DNA of 64,000 nucleotides from Glutamicibacter creatinolyticus (GTDB lineage: Bacteria; Actinomycetota; Actinomycetes; Actinomycetales; Micrococcaceae): positions 2,046,001-2,110,000 of the forward strand of contig NZ_CP034412.1 in NCBI RefSeq assembly GCF_006094275.1, in the 5' to 3' direction. Within the stretch, counting starts at the first letter, position 1, and each line of letters starts with the position of its first letter. This document shows positions 36,158 to 45,875 of the stretch, one piece after another. A model generated the notes under the pieces. The model was not told where the DNA came from. It saw only the letters and a program-made list of their open reading frames with translations, and did not search any database. The position numbers and the translations under genes are program-made.

Positions 36158-37393
36158 CTATTCTGCCGTCTTTGGCGCGGAAACCGGCGCCTTGGGCTCG
36201 GCGCGTTTTTGGTCGCGCGCTGCCGAGAGCACATATCCCATGGCCAGGGTGACGGCAAGCATGGCCGAACCGCCGGAGGAAATGAACGGCAGCGGCACGC
36301 CGATCACCGGCAGCAACCCGCTGACGGTGCCCAGGTTGATGAAGGACTGGCCAATGACCCAGGCCATCAGGCAGGCCATCAGGATGCGGGTGTACAGGTC
36401 GGTGGCGCGCACCGCAATCCGGTACATGGCCAGGGCCAGCAGGCCGAAGAGGATCAGCACCAGCAGCACCCCCAGGAAGCCGAACTCCTCGCCCAGGATG
36501 GAGAAGATGAAGTCGTTCTGCGCCTCTGGCACATAGGACCACTTCATGCGCGACTGTCCCGGGCCGACCCCGAACCAGCCGCCGGAGGCGAAGGCCTGGA
36601 TGCCCATGGAGGACTGGTAGCAGATCGCGTCCCCCGGGCCGCAGTCGATGCCCAGCCAGGCCAGGATGCGCGAACGGCGGTTTTTCGAGAGCATGACCAT
36701 CCCGGAAACACCGACCAGACCGACCGCCCCGATGCCCAGCAGCAGCTTCATCCGCAGCCCGGCCATGAACATGGCGGTGGCGATGATCATGATCAGCACC
36801 AGGCCGGTGCCCACGTCGCGCCCGACCAGCACCAGGCCCAGGATGACCACCCCGACCGGGAAGGCGACCGGGATCATGATGTGCTTGTAGTCGTGCAGCA
36901 GTGACTGCTTCTTCTCCAGCATGTAGGCGGAGAACACGGCCAGCGCCAGTTTGGCGAACTCACTGGGCTGCATGCCGATTCCGGCCACGCGCAGCCAGTT
37001 GCGGTTGCCCAGCACGGTGTGCCCCAGCGGGGTGAAGGCCACCGCGAACAGCGCCGCCCCGGCCAGCAGGATCGCCGGCACGGCGGCCTTGCGCAGCGTG
37101 GCGGGCTTGAAGAACTGCATGACGAGCATCGCGGCGATGCCCACCCCGGCGAAGAACGCCTGGTTCAGGGCGACGGTGAACCCGTCCTGCCCGCGGGCGA
37201 TGGCCTCCACCGAGGCGGAGGACTGCACCATCAGCACCCCGAAGACGGCCAGCGCGATCGTGGAGACCATCACCAGGGTGTAGTCGATCGATGCGCTGGT
37301 GCGGCTGCCGGACTCGATGCGCCCAAGCACCCGTTGCGGCCACGGGGGCCTGGGCGTGGTGCCGTTACGCGGTGTTGAGGTGCGCTTGTTCAC
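36158..37393 (-). CDS. ftsW: SEDS-family division protein FtsW
   Basis: Membrane glycosyltransferase that polymerises lipid II at the septum with FtsI. 411 aa with about ten transmembrane helices. SEDS signatures: GNRNWLRVAGIGMQPSEFAKLALAV, LVLVGRDVGTGLVL (with the catalytic Asp region), FIFSILGEEFGFLG and VIGVPLPFISSGGSAML. GTG start at 37393 preceded by GGAGG. It sits between murD and murG as is usual. The C-terminal tail (DQKRAEPKAPVSAPKTAE) is short. Confidence 0.95.
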   Translation of the reverse strand: MNKRTSTPRNGTTPRPPWPQRVLGRIESGSRTSASIDYTLVMVSTIALAVFGVLMVQSSASVEAIARGQDGFTVALNQAFFAGVGIAAMLVMQFFKPATLRKAAVPAILLAGAALFAVAFTPLGHTVLGNRNWLRVAGIGMQPSEFAKLALAVFSAYMLEKKQSLLHDYKHIMIPVAFPVGVVILGLVLVGRDVGTGLVLIMIIATAMFMAGLRMKLLLGIGAVGLVGVSGMVMLSKNRRSRILAWLGIDCGPGDAICYQSSMGIQAFASGGWFGVGPGQSRMKWSYVPEAQNDFIFSILGEEFGFLGVLLVLILFGLLALAMYRIAVRATDLYTRILMACLMAWVIGQSFINLGTVSGLLPVIGVPLPFISSGGSAMLAVTLAMGYVLSAARDQKRAEPKAPVSAPKTAE

Positions 37394-37423
37394 CGGTGTC
37401 CTCCCCCGTTGCCTGTTGCCTGG

Positions 37424-38986
37424 TTAGTTGCCTTCTCCGCTCTCATCTGCCGGGTCCGGGGCTGCCGGATCGGTGGTGAGCGGGTCGTGTTCCATCAGAT
37501 CACTGACCGCGCTGATGAACGCGTTGCCACGCTGCGCGTAGGAAGTGAATTGGTCGATGGAGGCCGCGGCCGGGGCCATCAGCACCGTGTCCCCGGCGGT
37601 GGCCAGGGTGTGGGCCCGGCGCACCGCTCGGGTCATCACGGCCGGCCCGGCCGGCAGGGTTCCGTCCGCAGCGGTGGCGGCCGCGGTGATGTCCTCGACG
37701 GGGACCGCCGGGGCGTGCTTGGCCAGGGCCTGGCGCAGGGCGTCGTTGTCGGTGCCGATCAGCAGCACGTGGCGCAGCCGCGCGGCGTGCTTGGCCACCA
37801 GCTGGTGGTAGTCCACGCCCTTGGAGACTCCCCCGGCGATCCACACCACCTTGGTGAAGGCGCTCAGCGAGGCGTCGGTGGCGTGCGGGTTGGTGGCCTT
37901 GGAGTCATTGATCCACAGGATGTCCTCGCGCCGGGCGACCGCCTGGATGCGGTGGGCCCCGGCGTCAAAGCCGCCCAGCCCCCGGGCCACGGCTTCGGCC
38001 GGCACCCCGTAGGCGCGGGCCAGGGCCGCGGCGGCGGCGGCGTTCGCGGCGGTGTGCCGGGGAACAATTTCCCCGATCTGCTCCAGGGCGATCAGTTCCA
38101 CCGCGGAGCTGTGCCGTTCCTCGATGAAGGCGCGGTCCACCAGCAGCCCCTCGACGATGCCCACCATGGACACCGCCGGGGTGTTGGTGGTGAAGCCGAT
38201 GGCGCGGCAGCCCTCGATCACCTCGGCGTTTTCCACCATGGTGATCGTTTCTTCCTGCTCCACGTTGAAGATCGCGGCGATCTGGGTGCGCGCGTAGATC
38301 TTGGCCTTGTCGGCCTTGTACGCCTCAAAGCTGCCGTGCCAGTCCACATGGTCCTCGGCCAGGTTCAGCACCACGGAGGCCAGCGGGGAGATCGAATGGG
38401 TGAAGTGCAGCTGGAAGCTGGACAGCTCCACCACCAGGACCTCAAAGCCCTGCGGGTCGCGTACGGAGTCCAGGATCGGGGTGCCGACGTTGCCCACCGC
38501 AATCGCCTTCTTGCCGGCGGCCAGCAGGATCGATTCGGTCATGCCCACGGTGGTGGTCTTGCCGTTGGTGCCGGTCACCGCCAGCCACTTCGGGGCCGGG
38601 CGGCCGGCGCGGGTCTGCACCCGCCAGGCCAGTTCCACGTCGCCCCAGATCGGGATGCCGGCTTCCGCGGCCTCGGCCAGCACCGGGTGGCGCGGGTTCC
38701 AGCCCGGGGAGGCGATGACCAGCTCGGGCTGCTGCCCGTCCACCTGCGGCAGCCCGGTGACGTGCTCGGCCCCCAGCAGCACCTGCTGGGCCCCGACGAT
38801 CTTCAGCGTGTCGGCGCGCCGCACGTTCACCGCGTCCTCGCGTCCGTCCACCACGGTGACCAGGGCGCCGAGTTCGATCAGGGTGTCGGCGGCGGAGAAG
38901 CCGGACAGGCCCAGGCCCGCCACGACCACGCGCAGGCCCTTCCAGTTCGCATCCCAGCTGGTTAGTTCGTCCAGACGTTCACTCAC
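37424..38986 (-). CDS. murD: UDP-N-acetylmuramoylalanine-D-glutamate ligase MurD
   Basis: Adds D-glutamate to UDP-MurNAc-L-Ala. 520 aa, on the long side. LRVVVAGLGLSGFSAADTL, VTGTNGKTTTVGM, ELSSFQLHF, NLAEDHVDWHGSFEAYKADK and WINDSKATNPHAT are the expected substrate, ATP-loop and metal regions. GTG at 38986 is chosen because it gives the classic 4-nt GTGA overlap with the mraY stop. An in-frame ATG at 39001 adds five residues and has no better ribosome site. Confidence 0.95.
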   Translation of the reverse strand: MSERLDELTSWDANWKGLRVVVAGLGLSGFSAADTLIELGALVTVVDGREDAVNVRRADTLKIVGAQQVLLGAEHVTGLPQVDGQQPELVIASPGWNPRHPVLAEAAEAGIPIWGDVELAWRVQTRAGRPAPKWLAVTGTNGKTTTVGMTESILLAAGKKAIAVGNVGTPILDSVRDPQGFEVLVVELSSFQLHFTHSISPLASVVLNLAEDHVDWHGSFEAYKADKAKIYARTQIAAIFNVEQEETITMVENAEVIEGCRAIGFTTNTPAVSMVGIVEGLLVDRAFIEERHSSAVELIALEQIGEIVPRHTAANAAAAAALARAYGVPAEAVARGLGGFDAGAHRIQAVARREDILWINDSKATNPHATDASLSAFTKVVWIAGGVSKGVDYHQLVAKHAARLRHVLLIGTDNDALRQALAKHAPAVPVEDITAAATAADGTLPAGPAVMTRAVRRAHTLATAGDTVLMAPAAASIDQFTSYAQRGNAFISAVSDLMEHDPLTTDPAAPDPADESGEGN

Positions 38987-40086
38987 AGTGCCACAACCCA
39001 TTCAGAGTAGAAGAGCCCCAGCCCGGCGGCGACGAACAGCCCGGCCAAGATCCAGAAACGGACCACCACGTTCTCCTCGGACCAGCCGGAGAGCTCAAAG
39101 TGGTGCTGCAGCGGTGCCATCTTGAAGACGCGCTTGCCGCCGGAGAGCTTGAAGTAGCCGACCTGGATGATCACCGACAGGGCGATCATCACGAACAGCC
39201 CGGCGATGATGACCAGCAGCAGCTGGGTGCGCGAGAGGATCGCCATCGCGGCGACCGCGCCGCCGATGGCCAGCGAACCGGTGTCCCCCATGAAGATCTT
39301 CGCCGGCTTGGCGTTCCACCACAGGAAGGCGACCAGGGCGCCGGAGATTGTGGCGCCCAGCAGCGCCAGGTCCAGCGGGTCGCGCACGGTGTAGCAGACC
39401 TGGGCGGGGGTGGGGATGGTGCAGGCCTGGTTCTGCTGCCAGATGCCCATCAGGGTGTACGCACCAAAAACCATGATGGAGGCGCCGGTGGCCAGCCCGT
39501 CCAGCCCGTCGGTGAGGTTCACGCCGTTGGTGGTGGCGGTGACAATGAAGTTCGACCAGATCACGAACAGCACCAGCCCCAGCATCGGGCCGGCGAAGGC
39601 CAGGTCGATGTTGGTGTCGCGCAGGAAGGAGATGGCGGTGGAGGCCGGGGTCAGGCCCTTGTCGTTGGGGAACTGCAGGGCCAGCACGGAGAAGCTGACG
39701 CCCACCACGGCCTGCAGCACGATCTTCTGCCAGGCGCGCAGCCCCAGGGAACGCTTCTTGGCGATCTTGATGAAGTCATCCAGGAAGCCGACCAGGCCCA
39801 TCCCGCCAAAGAGCAGCAGCACCAGCAGACCGCTGGGGGTGATGCCGGCGCTGGCCCGGCCCAGCAGGGCCAGGATGCCGTGGGTGGCGAAGTAGCTGAT
39901 GAACACGCTCAGCACGATCACCACACCGCCCATGGTGGGGGTGCCGGACTTGACCGAGTGCGAGTTCGGTCCGTCGTCGCGGACGACCTGGCCGTATTGC
40001 TTCTTGGTCAGCAGGCGGATGTACAGCGGCATGACCACCATGGTCAGCACCAGGGCGATGCCTGCCCCCAAAATTAATGCGATCAC
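38983..40086 (-). CDS. mraY: Phospho-MurNAc-pentapeptide transferase MraY
   Basis: Integral membrane enzyme that links phospho-MurNAc-pentapeptide to undecaprenyl phosphate, giving lipid I. 367 aa with about ten helices. Signatures: SHSVKSGTPTMGGVVIVLS, LGFLDDFIKIAKKRSLGLRAWQK (catalytic Asp pair), TNGVNLTDGLDGLATG, FMGDTGSLAIGG and APLQHHFELSGWSE. It overlaps murF upstream by ATGA at 40083-40086 and murD downstream by GTGA, so the three are translationally coupled. Confidence 0.97.
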   Translation of the reverse strand: MIALILGAGIALVLTMVVMPLYIRLLTKKQYGQVVRDDGPNSHSVKSGTPTMGGVVIVLSVFISYFATHGILALLGRASAGITPSGLLVLLLFGGMGLVGFLDDFIKIAKKRSLGLRAWQKIVLQAVVGVSFSVLALQFPNDKGLTPASTAISFLRDTNIDLAFAGPMLGLVLFVIWSNFIVTATTNGVNLTDGLDGLATGASIMVFGAYTLMGIWQQNQACTIPTPAQVCYTVRDPLDLALLGATISGALVAFLWWNAKPAKIFMGDTGSLAIGGAVAAMAILSRTQLLLVIIAGLFVMIALSVIIQVGYFKLSGGKRVFKMAPLQHHFELSGWSEENVVVRFWILAGLFVAAGLGLFYSEWVVAL

Positions 40087-41540
40087 GCTTTGCGGCCTTC
40101 CTTTACCTCTGCGGCAATCTCATCTCCGAGGAAACGCAGCCCCGCACCGTTTGATGACTTGAACAAGACAATGTCTCCGGGTTCCAGCTGCTCGTTCAGC
40201 AGCTGTCGTGCCTCGTCGAGGTCTTCAACGTAGTGGGCTTCCTCTCCCCAGCTGCCCTCCAGGACCGCCGAGTTGTAGGCCGGTTTGGCTTCACGGCCCA
40301 CGACCACCAGCTTCTTGATGTTCATGCGCACGGCCAGGCGCCCGAGCTTGTCGTGCTCCAGCACCGAATCCGGGCCCAGTTCCAGCATGGAGCCAAGCAC
40401 GGCCCAGGTTCGCCGGGCCACCCCCTGCTCGTTGGGCAGGCCCAGTTCGGCCAGGGTGATCAGGGCGGCGCGCATCGAGTCGGGGTTCGCGTTGTACGCA
40501 TCGTTGATGATGCTCACCCCGTCGGCGCGTTCAATGCGCTCCATGCGCCAGCGGCTGCCGGCCTGCAGGCCGTCGAGGGTCGCGGCGATCTGCGCCGGGG
40601 CCAGGCCCAGCACGTAGGCGGCGCTGGCGGCGGCGGTGATGTTGGTGACGTGATGCCTGCCCAGCAGTCCGCTGGTGATCCGGTGGGTGGAGCCGTCCGG
40701 GAAGTTCAGCACCAGACTGAGCCGGCCGTTGGCGTCGGTGTCGGCCTCGCTCGCCCACACGGCCGCATTCGCCGGGGCCTGGTTGGCGGCACCGAAGTAC
40801 TGCACCTCGGCTTCGGTGCGCGAGGCCATGCGGGCCACCCGCGGGTCCTCGACGTTCAGCAGCGCGGTCCCGTTGGCGGGCAGCGCCTCAACGAGTTCGC
40901 CCTTGGCCTTCTCGATGTTCTCCACCCCGCCGAACTCGCCGGCGTGGGCGCTGCCGACGCAGAGCACCACGCCCAGCTGCGGCTTGACCATGCCGGTCAG
41001 GTAGGTCAGGTGTCCGATCCCGGTGGCGCCCATTTCCACGACCAGGTATTTGGTTTCTTCGGTGGCGCTGAAGATGGTCAGCGGGACCCCGACCTCGCCG
41101 TTGTAGGAGCCGATCGGTGAAACGGTGGGGCCGGAGGTGGACAGCAGGGCCGCCAGCAGGTCCTTGGTGGTGGTCTTGCCGGCCGAACCGGTGATGCCCA
41201 CGACGACCGCGTCGTTGCGTTCCTTGAGGAACTTGACGATGTGGGCGGCAATCAGGCCCATCGCCTCCACCGCGTCCGGCACGATGATCGCCGGGTGCGG
41301 CTGACGCTGTTCGGTCAAGGTTTCGCGTTCGGCCAGGGCGGCGATCGCCCCGGCCTGCAGCGCCTGGTCGATGAAGGCGTGCCCGTCGGAGAATTCGCCG
41401 GGCTTGGCAACGAACAGCGCCCCGGCGCCGACCTCGCGCGAGTCGGTGGTGACGGAGCTGATGACCCCGGCCGGGTCCAGGCTCTGGCTCGCCCGCCCGC
41501 CGGTGATATCAAGGATTTGTTGGATGGACAGTTCAATCAT
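40083..41540 (-). CDS. murF: UDP-MurNAc-tripeptide-D-Ala-D-Ala ligase MurF
   Basis: Adds D-Ala-D-Ala to complete the stem peptide precursor. 485 aa. Shows VVGITGSAGKTTTKDLLA (ATP loop), VVEMGATGIGHLTYL, NDAYNANPDSMRAAL and GSMLELGPDSVLEHDKLG. ATG at 41540 is taken as the start because it begins the conserved MIELSIQQILDITGG. No good ribosome site precedes it, so translation may depend on murE 28 bases upstream. It overlaps mraY by 4 nt. Confidence 0.95.
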   Translation of the reverse strand: MIELSIQQILDITGGRASQSLDPAGVISSVTTDSREVGAGALFVAKPGEFSDGHAFIDQALQAGAIAALAERETLTEQRQPHPAIIVPDAVEAMGLIAAHIVKFLKERNDAVVVGITGSAGKTTTKDLLAALLSTSGPTVSPIGSYNGEVGVPLTIFSATEETKYLVVEMGATGIGHLTYLTGMVKPQLGVVLCVGSAHAGEFGGVENIEKAKGELVEALPANGTALLNVEDPRVARMASRTEAEVQYFGAANQAPANAAVWASEADTDANGRLSLVLNFPDGSTHRITSGLLGRHHVTNITAAASAAYVLGLAPAQIAATLDGLQAGSRWRMERIERADGVSIINDAYNANPDSMRAALITLAELGLPNEQGVARRTWAVLGSMLELGPDSVLEHDKLGRLAVRMNIKKLVVVGREAKPAYNSAVLEGSWGEEAHYVEDLDEARQLLNEQLEPGDIVLFKSSNGAGLRFLGDEIAAEVKEGRKA

Positions 41541-41568
41541 GGCATTTAGGACTTTACACTCAGGCGGG

Positions 41569-43179
41569 TTAGTCAATCGTCTGTGCGATCGGCGAAAGGG
41601 GCGTGAATCCGTGTTTCGACAGCGCCTGGGCCAGCTCCTGGCGGTCATCCAGCGCAACGTCGATTCCGGCGACTTCTTGGCTAACTTCGTGTCCGCGCCC
41701 GGCCACGAGGATGGCGTCGGCCGGATTGGCCAAACTCACAGCGAACTCCACGGCGGCATCGCGTGGCGCGACGTTGTACAGCTTGACGCCGTGGCCGCCC
41801 GCGTCGATTTCCGCCTGAGCGCCGGCGGCCACCTGTTCGCGGATCTGCGCCGGGTCCTCGTCGTGCGGGTCGTCGTCGGTGACGATGACGATGTCGGCGT
41901 TGCGTACCGCCACCGCGCCCATGTCCGGGCGTTTGGTGGTGTCTCGTTCCCCGGTGGCCCCGAAGACGATGATGCGCCGTCCCCCGTCGCCGGGGCGCAG
42001 TGAACCCAGCGCCTTGATCAGCGCATCGGAGTTGTGGGCAAAGTCGACCACGGCCACCGGCTGCTCGCTGATGACCTGCATCCGCCCCGGCACCGACAGG
42101 GAAAGCGGGTCGTGGGCGTCAAGCACCTGCTGCAGCCGGTCGGGGTCGACCCCGCTGGCCAGGACCATGCACACGGCCAGGGCCGCGTTGGCGACGTTGA
42201 ACAGGCCCGGCAGCCCGGTGCGCAGCGCCAGGCGGTGTCCGTCGCGGTGGCGGAGTGTGAAGGCGTGGCCCAGCCCGCTGGGGGCCAACTCGTCCACCAC
42301 CCACTGGGCGGCCGGGTTAGCGGCGTCCAGGCTGAGCGTGGTCACCGGGACGCGGGCGTTCTCCGCCAGTTTGCGGCCGTACTGGTCATCGACGAGCACC
42401 ACGGCCTGCTCGCAGCGTTCGGGTTCAAAGAGCCTGGCCTTGGTGGCGAAGTACTCTTCCATGGACCCGTGCAGGTCCAGGTGGTCCTGGGTGAGGTTGG
42501 TGTATCCGGCAACGGCGAACTTCAGCCCGGCCACCCGGTTGTAGCTCAGCGAGTGGCTGGAGACCTCCATGGCAACCGCCTGCACGTCCTGCTCCCCCAT
42601 CCGGGCCAGCAGGCCGTGCAGCTGGGTGGATTCGGGGGTGGTGAGCACACTGGGGATGATGCGCCCGCGAACGGACATTTCGATGGTTCCGATCAGCCCG
42701 GTGTTGCGGCCCAGGGCCTCCAGCAGGGAGCGGATCATGAAGGTGGTGGTGGTCTTGCCGTTGGTGCCGGTGACCCCGAAAAGCTCCGGTGTGCCGGCAT
42801 CGGTGCCGTAGACGGCGGCGGCTGCGGTGGCGGCGATGGCCCGTACGTCCGGGACGATGCCCATCGGCACCTGGGCCTGGCTGCCGATCAGCTCCTGTCC
42901 GGCGGCGTCGGTGATGACCGCCAGCGCCCCATTGGCCAGGGCGTCGGGGAGGAACTGGGCACCGTGGCGCTTGGCCCCGGAAATCGCCAGGAACACGTCC
43001 CCGGGCTGCACGGTCTGCGGGTTCAGGCTCACGCCGGTCAGTTCCAGGTCCTGCCCGGCGCCGGAGGTGCTCTGCGCCTGGACGGCGGCGCACAGTCGGG
43101 CCCAGGAGATCGCCGTGCGGGCCGTGGGGCGCAGGTGGCGTTCGAGCTCGCGCGGTGATTCCGGCTGGTGGTTTACCAA
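41569..43179 (-). CDS. murE: UDP-MurNAc-L-Ala-D-Glu ligase MurE
   Basis: Adds the third stem-peptide amino acid. 536 aa. Visible: LELTGVSLNPQTVQPGDVFLAI, GVTGTNGKTTTTFMI (ATP loop), LTQDHLDLHGSMEEY and the late GATGERDTTKRP. In the region where m-DAP-adding enzymes read DNPR this one reads DDDPHDEDP, so the added residue may be L-lysine, as known for Arthrobacter-type walls; this is an inference. The start is TTG at 43179, overlapping the ftsI stop by 7 nt with only AGAAG upstream, so the start is less certain. Confidence 0.92.
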   Translation of the reverse strand: MVNHQPESPRELERHLRPTARTAISWARLCAAVQAQSTSGAGQDLELTGVSLNPQTVQPGDVFLAISGAKRHGAQFLPDALANGALAVITDAAGQELIGSQAQVPMGIVPDVRAIAATAAAAVYGTDAGTPELFGVTGTNGKTTTTFMIRSLLEALGRNTGLIGTIEMSVRGRIIPSVLTTPESTQLHGLLARMGEQDVQAVAMEVSSHSLSYNRVAGLKFAVAGYTNLTQDHLDLHGSMEEYFATKARLFEPERCEQAVVLVDDQYGRKLAENARVPVTTLSLDAANPAAQWVVDELAPSGLGHAFTLRHRDGHRLALRTGLPGLFNVANAALAVCMVLASGVDPDRLQQVLDAHDPLSLSVPGRMQVISEQPVAVVDFAHNSDALIKALGSLRPGDGGRRIIVFGATGERDTTKRPDMGAVAVRNADIVIVTDDDPHDEDPAQIREQVAAGAQAEIDAGGHGVKLYNVAPRDAAVEFAVSLANPADAILVAGRGHEVSQEVAGIDVALDDRQELAQALSKHGFTPLSPIAQTID

Positions 43180-45017
43180 GGTTTCTTCTGTTCCTTACCG
43201 ACAAAGACGTTATAGGTATCGGGTTCCGTGGAGGACGGGGGCACGTTGAAGGTGTTCAGCGTGTGGCTCATGACCTCGGTGAAGGTGTCGGCCACCGAGA
43301 AGTTGCGCCAGTTGCCCTTGGGCCGGTACATGGTGGCAACGACCACGAACTGCGGATCATCCAGCGGGGCGACCCCGGCGAAGGAATAGGTGTAGCCGTC
43401 GTAGCCGCCGGATTCGCCGGCGGCCTGACCGGTACCGGTCTTACCTCCCACGCGGTAACCCGGAATCTTCATTTTAGTACCGGTGCCCTCTTCGACGACC
43501 GATTCCATGAGTTTGAGCATCTCTTGTGCTGTTGACTTCTTCACAACCCGCGTGTTCTGCCCGGCTTCGGGCTTCTCCTCGGTGCCGTCGGGGTTGACGT
43601 AGCTCTCAATCAGGCTCGGCGGGATGCGCACCCCGCCGTTGGCCAGGGTCTGGAAAATGGAGGCGGTGTGCAGCACGGTCTGCGAGTAACCCTGGCCGAA
43701 CATGGTGGTGTACTGCTGACGGCGGTCCCAGGCCTTCGGCTCGGCCAGCAGGCCCTTGCTCGCCCCGTTCAGGCCAAGCTGGATTGCGTCACCCAGCCCG
43801 AACTTGCGCATGTACTCGTAGCGTTCCTGGTTGCTCAACTTTTCGCCGACCATCACCGTGCCGGTGTTGTAGGAGCGGGCGAAGATGCCAGAGACGGTCA
43901 TGTCATAGGTGGCGTGCGGCAGGGAGTCGTTGATGGTCTCCTTGCTCACCGTGTACTTGTTCGGCACCCGGAATTCGTCGGTGGGCTTGACCTTCCCGGC
44001 GTCGATGGCCGCGGCGAAGGTGGCGGCCTTGCCGGTGGAGCCGGGCTCGAAGGCGCGGGTGATGGACACCGAGCGGCGGAACTCCCCGGGGGTGGCCCCC
44101 GGATTGTTCGGATCCAGCTGGGCGGAGTCCCCGATGGCAAGGATCTTGCCGGTCTTCACTTCCTGCACCACGACCGAGACCCATTCGGCGTTGAATTCCG
44201 CGCGCTTCTTCTCGGCTTCGCGCTGGGCGACGAAGTTGATGTCCGAGTCAATGGTCAGCTTCACGTCCTGGCCGTCCACGGCCGGGACTTCCTCGCTGTC
44301 GGCGACGGCGATGCGCACCCCGTCGGCCCCCACTTCAATCTTGCGGCTGCCGTCGGTGCCGCGCAGGCGCTGCTCCTGGCTCAGCTCAAGGCCCTCGGCA
44401 CCGACCACGGACGTCTGGTCCTCGGAGTTGCGCACGAAGCCCAGCAGCGGTCCGGCGATGACACCCTGCGGGTACTGGCGCTCACTGCGCAGCTGGGAGA
44501 TCAGGCGCGGAACCCCGACTTCCATGACCTCGTTCTTGATCTCGGGGGTAACGCCCTTGGCGACAACCACGTACCCCTTGGGCTTTTCCCCGTCCTCGGG
44601 ACGGATCGCATCGGAGACCTGCTCGACATCCTGGTCCAGGATTTCGGCGATCTCCTTGGCGGCCTGCTCGTAGGTGATCTTTTCGCGCTCATTCGATCCG
44701 TCGCGCTTCTTGCGCGAGATCATGTCCTTCTGCTCGCGCTGGTCGATCACCAGGTCGTAGCGGTCCACGCTGACAGCCAGCGTGGTGCCGTTGCGGTCGA
44801 CGATCGAGCCGCGGGTCGGGGTGATGACCTGTTCGCGCATGCGGTTGTCCTGCGCGGTCTGGGCAACCTGTGCGGCATTGATGCCCTGGACATAGAACAG
44901 CCGCCCGGCGATGGCCAACAGCGCGGCCAGGGACAGGATGAGCACCAGCCGCATCCGGCGCTTCGCTGTATCAATGCTCGTTGGGTTCACGCTCCAGCTC
45001 TTTCCCCTCAACTTCAT
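43173..45017 (-). CDS. ftsI: Septal penicillin-binding protein FtsI
   Basis: Transpeptidase that crosslinks septal peptidoglycan. 614 aa, class B PBP. One N-terminal transmembrane helix (about 22-42), a dimerisation domain starting at TPTRGSIVDRNG, then the transpeptidase domain: active-site S327 in EPGSTGK (K330), SYN at 382-384 and KTGTG from 526. The region 102-180 has extra charged sequence. ATG at 45017. It overlaps murE by 7 nt and lies 47 bases after the ftsL-like gene. Confidence 0.96.
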   Translation of the reverse strand: MKLRGKSWSVNPTSIDTAKRRMRLVLILSLAALLAIAGRLFYVQGINAAQVAQTAQDNRMREQVITPTRGSIVDRNGTTLAVSVDRYDLVIDQREQKDMISRKKRDGSNEREKITYEQAAKEIAEILDQDVEQVSDAIRPEDGEKPKGYVVVAKGVTPEIKNEVMEVGVPRLISQLRSERQYPQGVIAGPLLGFVRNSEDQTSVVGAEGLELSQEQRLRGTDGSRKIEVGADGVRIAVADSEEVPAVDGQDVKLTIDSDINFVAQREAEKKRAEFNAEWVSVVVQEVKTGKILAIGDSAQLDPNNPGATPGEFRRSVSITRAFEPGSTGKAATFAAAIDAGKVKPTDEFRVPNKYTVSKETINDSLPHATYDMTVSGIFARSYNTGTVMVGEKLSNQERYEYMRKFGLGDAIQLGLNGASKGLLAEPKAWDRRQQYTTMFGQGYSQTVLHTASIFQTLANGGVRIPPSLIESYVNPDGTEEKPEAGQNTRVVKKSTAQEMLKLMESVVEEGTGTKMKIPGYRVGGKTGTGQAAGESGGYDGYTYSFAGVAPLDDPQFVVVATMYRPKGNWRNFSVADTFTEVMSHTLNTFNVPPSSTEPDTYNVFVGKEQKKPW

Positions 45018-45064
45018 TTCCGACAGCGAATCCTGCCGCCATATTCAAGCTTAGAAAGCGATTC

Positions 45065-45874
45065 CTAGTTTGCCGGGGATTTGATCGACGGTGCCGGGAT
45101 CGAGCCGCCGTTCAGCTCCTTGTCCTCGAATACCGGGCGCCCGTCGCTGCCCTTCTCACGTGCCGTTTCCTCGGCGGCCGGGGCCTTGGAGGATTCCTTG
45201 GGCTCGCTTTGCTGTGGCGCGTCGGATTCGGTCTTGGCTTCACCGGCCTCCGCTTCGCTGGAGGAGCCGGCCGTGGCTTCCTTTTCCTTGTTCGCCTTGG
45301 CCACGCGGGCGCTTTCGGCGTCATCGCTGGCCTTGGAGCGGATGTTCTCCCCCGGCAGCGGCAGGCTTGCGTAGTCGGCGTGCGCGGCGGCATCCTTGGA
45401 GGCCGATTCGGCTTCCTTGCTGATCTTGCCGTCTTCCAGGTCAACCAAACCCGGGGCGGCCGGGGCCACCAGCCCAAGTTCCTTGGCACGCTTGGCCAGG
45501 GTCTGCGGGGCGGCCAGGGACTGCGCTTCCTTCAGCAGGGCCTGATTTTCCTGTGACAGCTCGCGTTCCTGATGACGCAGCGACACCATTTCGTACTGGC
45601 GCTGGGCCACGGAGGTGTTCAGCAGAACCAGGGTGACGATCACCGCGAAGGCCAGCAATGCGAGCACGGAGACCATGACCACCAGCGGGCGACGGCGCTT
45701 CGGGCTGGTGTTGGGCACCAGGGACAACGTCGTGCGCTGTTTCGGATCAACGAACGGAACTTCGCTGGCGGCCACCGGTTCGGGGCGCGCCGATTTGGCA
45801 GTGGCGCCCTCAACCACGGGTTGGGCAGTCATAGCTGCGGTCCTCGGCAGACGTCGCGGGGCACGTTGGCTCAT
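45065..45874 (-). CDS. FtsL-like septum protein with a long C-terminal tail
   Basis: 269 aa. By position (between rsmH and ftsI) and layout this is the actinobacterial FtsL: a cytoplasmic N-terminus of about 62 residues, one transmembrane helix (63-85), then a short coiled coil (VAQRQYEMVSLRHQERELSQENQALLKEAQSL) and LAKRAKELGLVAP. Unusual is the extracellular tail of about 120 residues after this, rich in Glu, Ala, Ser and Lys and probably disordered. ATG at 45874, one base after the rsmH stop. Sequence identity to known FtsL is low, so the call rests on synteny and topology. Confidence 0.85.
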   Translation of the reverse strand: MSQRAPRRLPRTAAMTAQPVVEGATAKSARPEPVAASEVPFVDPKQRTTLSLVPNTSPKRRRPLVVMVSVLALLAFAVIVTLVLLNTSVAQRQYEMVSLRHQERELSQENQALLKEAQSLAAPQTLAKRAKELGLVAPAAPGLVDLEDGKISKEAESASKDAAAHADYASLPLPGENIRSKASDDAESARVAKANKEKEATAGSSSEAEAGEAKTESDAPQQSEPKESSKAPAAEETAREKGSDGRPVFEDKELNGGSIPAPSIKSPAN

Positions 45875-45875
45875 G

